A stretch of 7,033 bases of DNA, taken from the NCBI GenBank assembly GCA_035260725.1, contig DATFUR010000001.1, forward strand, positions 1 through 7,033, in the 5' to 3' direction. Both the position numbers and the translations under genes were made by a program. The stretch is from DASRFS01 sp035260725 (lineage in GTDB: Bacteria; Patescibacteriota; Microgenomatia; Levybacterales; UBA12049). The notes beneath the pieces were generated by a model. That model saw only the letters and a list, made by a program, of their open reading frames with translations, searched no databases and was not told the origin of the DNA. Shown here piece after piece: positions 4,975 to 7,033 of this stretch; position 1 is the first letter of the stretch; every line of letters starts with the position of its first letter.

Positions 4975-6161
4975 TGCTTTCTGCCAAGCTGATATAAAGA
5001 AGTCCAAAGCCAAGAAGATAAATTTCTATAGCCAAATTCTTTCAAAGCCTGCGCGGTACTTAAAGTCCTTTCCCTTCCTCCCTCTTTAATTTTTAATACT
5101 CCTTCGGACGTAAGTTTTATTTCTATTTCTCCTTTTCTAATAATTAATTCCGAATTCCCGGATTTCTTAAGGTCCGGTATTGCTCTTAGAAGTTCTGCGT
5201 CAATTTTTTTTCGGTCCCGTTCAAGCCTGTTGGAGCCTTGGTTTTCCGGATTTACACCAAGGATCAACTTTGGTTGGACTAAGACAGCTATTTGCCCGTT
5301 TCCGTTATGCGAAGGCTGAATATCCTTGGGTCTTGGAGCAAAAATGGTTATCGGTTCTTTTGCAACTAAAGACTCAGGCCTTTGAAGAATTATATCAACC
5401 GAAGGTCCACCGCTTATTATATCTTCGGCTGTTACTCCGTATTTTGATGCGATCTCCGAAAGCTTAGCGCGGCCTACTTTTTTTCTCCTTCCGGTCTCGA
5501 TCGCAGAAACCTGCGCTTGCCCCTTCCTTCCCCAAACATGAGATTGAGGAAAGTTTAATTTTTTCCTTAATTGCAGAACACGTTCCGATATATCCTGACT
5601 TATGTCTACCATTTCTTTTTTTCGGAATTTTTGACTTTTGGAAGATTCTAATTTTGGCTTTTTTGCTAAATCTGTAGCTTCACCTCTGCCTCTGTCAATA
5701 ATCTCTTTTGCAAGATAAATAAGCGATCGATTTATAAAAGGAGATTGTTTGTTTTTTTCTAAAGCCTCCTTAAAATCGAATTCATTTACGCGAAGTAGCT
5801 TGGTCAAAGCCTTAATTGGCCTTACCAATTTATGTTTTTCGTCCTCCAAAATTGCGCCGGCAGAGATTGCGTCTGCGTCCATTGCATACTGTGAAGCCAG
5901 AACTAATGCCGGAGGGAGATTTGGGTTTTTACCCGATGCCGCGTCGACAACTTCAATGAGCATATTCTTTGCTACTTCGAAAAGGTGCTTCGGAGAAGTA
6001 TTTGGATCTCCCCCTAAAGACAAATAAATCGCGGCCAAATGGTCTCTTAAATATTCTCTTTCCGATCCCGGAGGAGTTCCGCTTTCAAAAAGCTTGAGTA
6101 CCCCGGCTACATGAGGATTAAAATTTTGATCTGGTTGCGGTCCCCGTTCTAGGACTTGCAT
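4971..6161 (-). CDS. Unknown protein with a central XRE-type helix-turn-helix
   Basis: This 396-residue protein fits no family I recognise. Residues 1-160 are mostly helical and rich in Ala and Leu (DHLAAIYLSLGG, ALVLASQYAMDADAISAG). A basic linker (about 165-183) follows. Then comes an XRE/Cro-like domain at 192-250, with QVSAIETGRRKK and LSEIASKYGVTAEDI giving the recognition-helix and last-helix pattern. After a Pro-rich stretch (260-285) the C-terminus is beta-rich (LIIRKGEIEIKLTSEG, 339-354) and ends in a Trp-containing segment (SSWLWTSLYQLGRKH). A sequence-specific DNA-binding role is inferred; targets are unknown. It has no signal peptide or membrane helix. The ATG coincides with the predicted transcription start. 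Confidence 0.75.
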   Translation of the reverse strand: MQVLERGPQPDQNFNPHVAGVLKLFESGTPPGSEREYLRDHLAAIYLSLGGDPNTSPKHLFEVAKNMLIEVVDAASGKNPNLPPALVLASQYAMDADAISAGAILEDEKHKLVRPIKALTKLLRVNEFDFKEALEKNKQSPFINRSLIYLAKEIIDRGRGEATDLAKKPKLESSKSQKFRKKEMVDISQDISERVLQLRKKLNFPQSHVWGRKGQAQVSAIETGRRKKVGRAKLSEIASKYGVTAEDIISGGPSVDIILQRPESLVAKEPITIFAPRPKDIQPSHNGNGQIAVLVQPKLILGVNPENQGSNRLERDRKKIDAELLRAIPDLKKSGNSELIIRKGEIEIKLTSEGVLKIKEGGRERTLSTAQALKEFGYRNLSSWLWTSLYQLGRKH

Positions 6162-6167
6162 TGGAGT

Positions 6168-6195
6168 ATAATAACAAACTTTTTTTAAAAAGCAA
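6168..6195 (-). promoter_or_regulatory. Promoter placed for leaderless expression of the helix-turn-helix gene
   Basis: On the minus strand TTGCTT (6195-6190) and TATTAT (6173-6168) have a 16-bp spacer, with TGT directly before the -10. The seventh base after the -10 is the A of the ATG at 6161, so the mRNA is predicted to begin at the start codon. No Shine-Dalgarno is present. TATACT, overlapping by 3 bp downstream, is an alternative -10. Confidence 0.5.
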
Positions 6196-6202
6196 CAACT
6201 AC

Positions 6203-7003
6203 TTATAATCTTCGGGAATCTAGCGCATTCTGTAGGGATTGCAAAATTTTATCCTTGCCATAAACTTCAACAGCGACATCAATTTCGATAACAAATTCTT
6301 TATCTTTTGGTCTGTAGCAAAGATGCCCCTGTGGAGAGAAATATACTTGTATTCCTTGGTTGTCTGCGCCTTCCCTGAAAAGAGGAATTAATACCCCATA
6401 CTTACGCTTCTTTAGCCTTCTAACAGCCTCGTCAAAGGTTGCTTTAACCTTTAGTGAATTTTTATCCAATTCAATATTTTTGGGGCCTACTTCGACTGTA
6501 CGTTTCTTTTCTATTCTTGGGCTTATTTTAGCTTTTGTTCTTTTTCTTTCTACATGCATTTGTTTGATCGGGGGCTTGCTTTTTCTCTCGACTTTACCTG
6601 TTTTAACTTTTGAAGAATTGCTAACAACATCAGGTGCCTTCGGAAAGGGTTGAAGAACTTTGGGCTTGTCGTTTGCTCTAAGCGCTTTATCTCCGGCTTG
6701 GGTAAGGGCCCAAACATCGTCTCCGAGAAGAGAATCTTCTTTATGAATAATCAGCTTTTCTCTCTCTAATTGGCTCAAAACTTCCTTAACGCCCTTTGCA
6801 TCGCTCACATCAAAATATGGAGGAAAAGACTGATCTTTTCCCTTCTTTTTGGCGGAAAGTAATTCCAAATAAATAAAATGGCTTGTTACAATCCATCCAC
6901 CATTCTGAATAGAACTTAGCATTAATCTCTGAAAGTTGGGAGTAATGGACCACTGATCTTCTTGTTTTTCTGGATACGAAGTTTGCAGTCTTTCTTGAAT
7001 CAT
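6203..7003 (-). CDS. Unknown protein with a winged-helix-like N-terminal domain
   Basis: This 266-residue protein is of unknown function. Residues about 18-108 resemble a winged-helix domain: helices (FQRLMLSSIQNGGWIVTSHF, VKEVLSQLEREKLI) and then a wing-like turn and strand (KEDSLLGDDVWALTQAG). A long, very basic linker follows (about 112-170, with KVERKSKPP and HVERKRTKAK). A compact C-terminal domain (about 188-262) contains FDEAVRRLKKRKYGVLIPLF and FVIEIDVAVEVYGKDKILQS. The basic linker and N-terminal fold suggest nucleic-acid binding, but this is inference. It lies 41 nt upstream of the helix-turn-helix gene and in the same direction. The ATG at 7003 fits a leaderless start. Confidence 0.7.
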   Translation of the reverse strand: MIQERLQTSYPEKQEDQWSITPNFQRLMLSSIQNGGWIVTSHFIYLELLSAKKKGKDQSFPPYFDVSDAKGVKEVLSQLEREKLIIHKEDSLLGDDVWALTQAGDKALRANDKPKVLQPFPKAPDVVSNSSKVKTGKVERKSKPPIKQMHVERKRTKAKISPRIEKKRTVEVGPKNIELDKNSLKVKATFDEAVRRLKKRKYGVLIPLFREGADNQGIQVYFSPQGHLCYRPKDKEFVIEIDVAVEVYGKDKILQSLQNALDSRRL

Positions 7004-7009
7004 GAAAGG

Positions 7010-7015
7010 ATTTTA
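7010..7015 (-). promoter_or_regulatory. -10 element of the winged-helix-like gene
   Basis: TAAAAT on the minus strand lies six bases before the ATG at 7003, so the predicted transcript starts at the A of the ATG. The region where a -35 would lie is at or beyond the window edge and cannot be judged. No Shine-Dalgarno is visible between the -10 and the ATG. Confidence 0.45.
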
Positions 7016-7033
7016 CATATAAATTGTTACAAA

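Overview
The window looks like a chromosomal segment from a small-genome bacterium, most plausibly a Candidate Phyla Radiation (Patescibacteria, perhaps Microgenomates) lineage. The reasons are an AT-rich, compact layout, a pairing of radA with a yacL-type gene, two long DNA-binding-type proteins of no recognised family, and few Shine-Dalgarno sequences. The lineage is inferred; no marker gene in the window proves it.

Left part (1-1541, plus strand): the last 21 codons of a membrane protein, then a family 2 glycosyltransferase with its own near-consensus promoter. Next comes an ~825-bp region without a large gene (911-1734). It is not empty. It holds tandem operator-like repeats, an extended -10 promoter placed for leaderless translation of a 49-codon protein, a three-copy GGAAAAAGGGC repeat, and a run of hairpins. 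Two of the hairpins are terminator-like, one for each strand. On the minus strand a promoter and a terminator bracket ~114 nt, so a small RNA is a realistic possibility.

Right part (7003-1735, minus strand): five genes read leftwards. They are a winged-helix-like protein of unknown function, an XRE-type helix-turn-helix protein of unknown function, a four-repeat ribosomal protein S1 homologue, the DNA repair and recombination ATPase RadA/Sms, and a PIN-TRAM protein of the YacL family. The S1, radA and PIN-TRAM genes are tightly packed (13-nt and 1-nt gaps) and probably form one operon driven by a strong promoter in front of S1. Its -35 box contains the stop codon of the upstream gene. The two upstream genes each seem to have a promoter whose predicted start point falls on the ATG.

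Together the minus-strand block concerns information processing: translation initiation (S1), recombination and fork repair (RadA), a putative nuclease (PIN-TRAM) and two putative regulators. The plus-strand glycosyltransferase belongs to cell-surface sugar metabolism and appears to be an independent unit. No tRNA, rRNA, CRISPR array, transposase or clear mobile element was seen.
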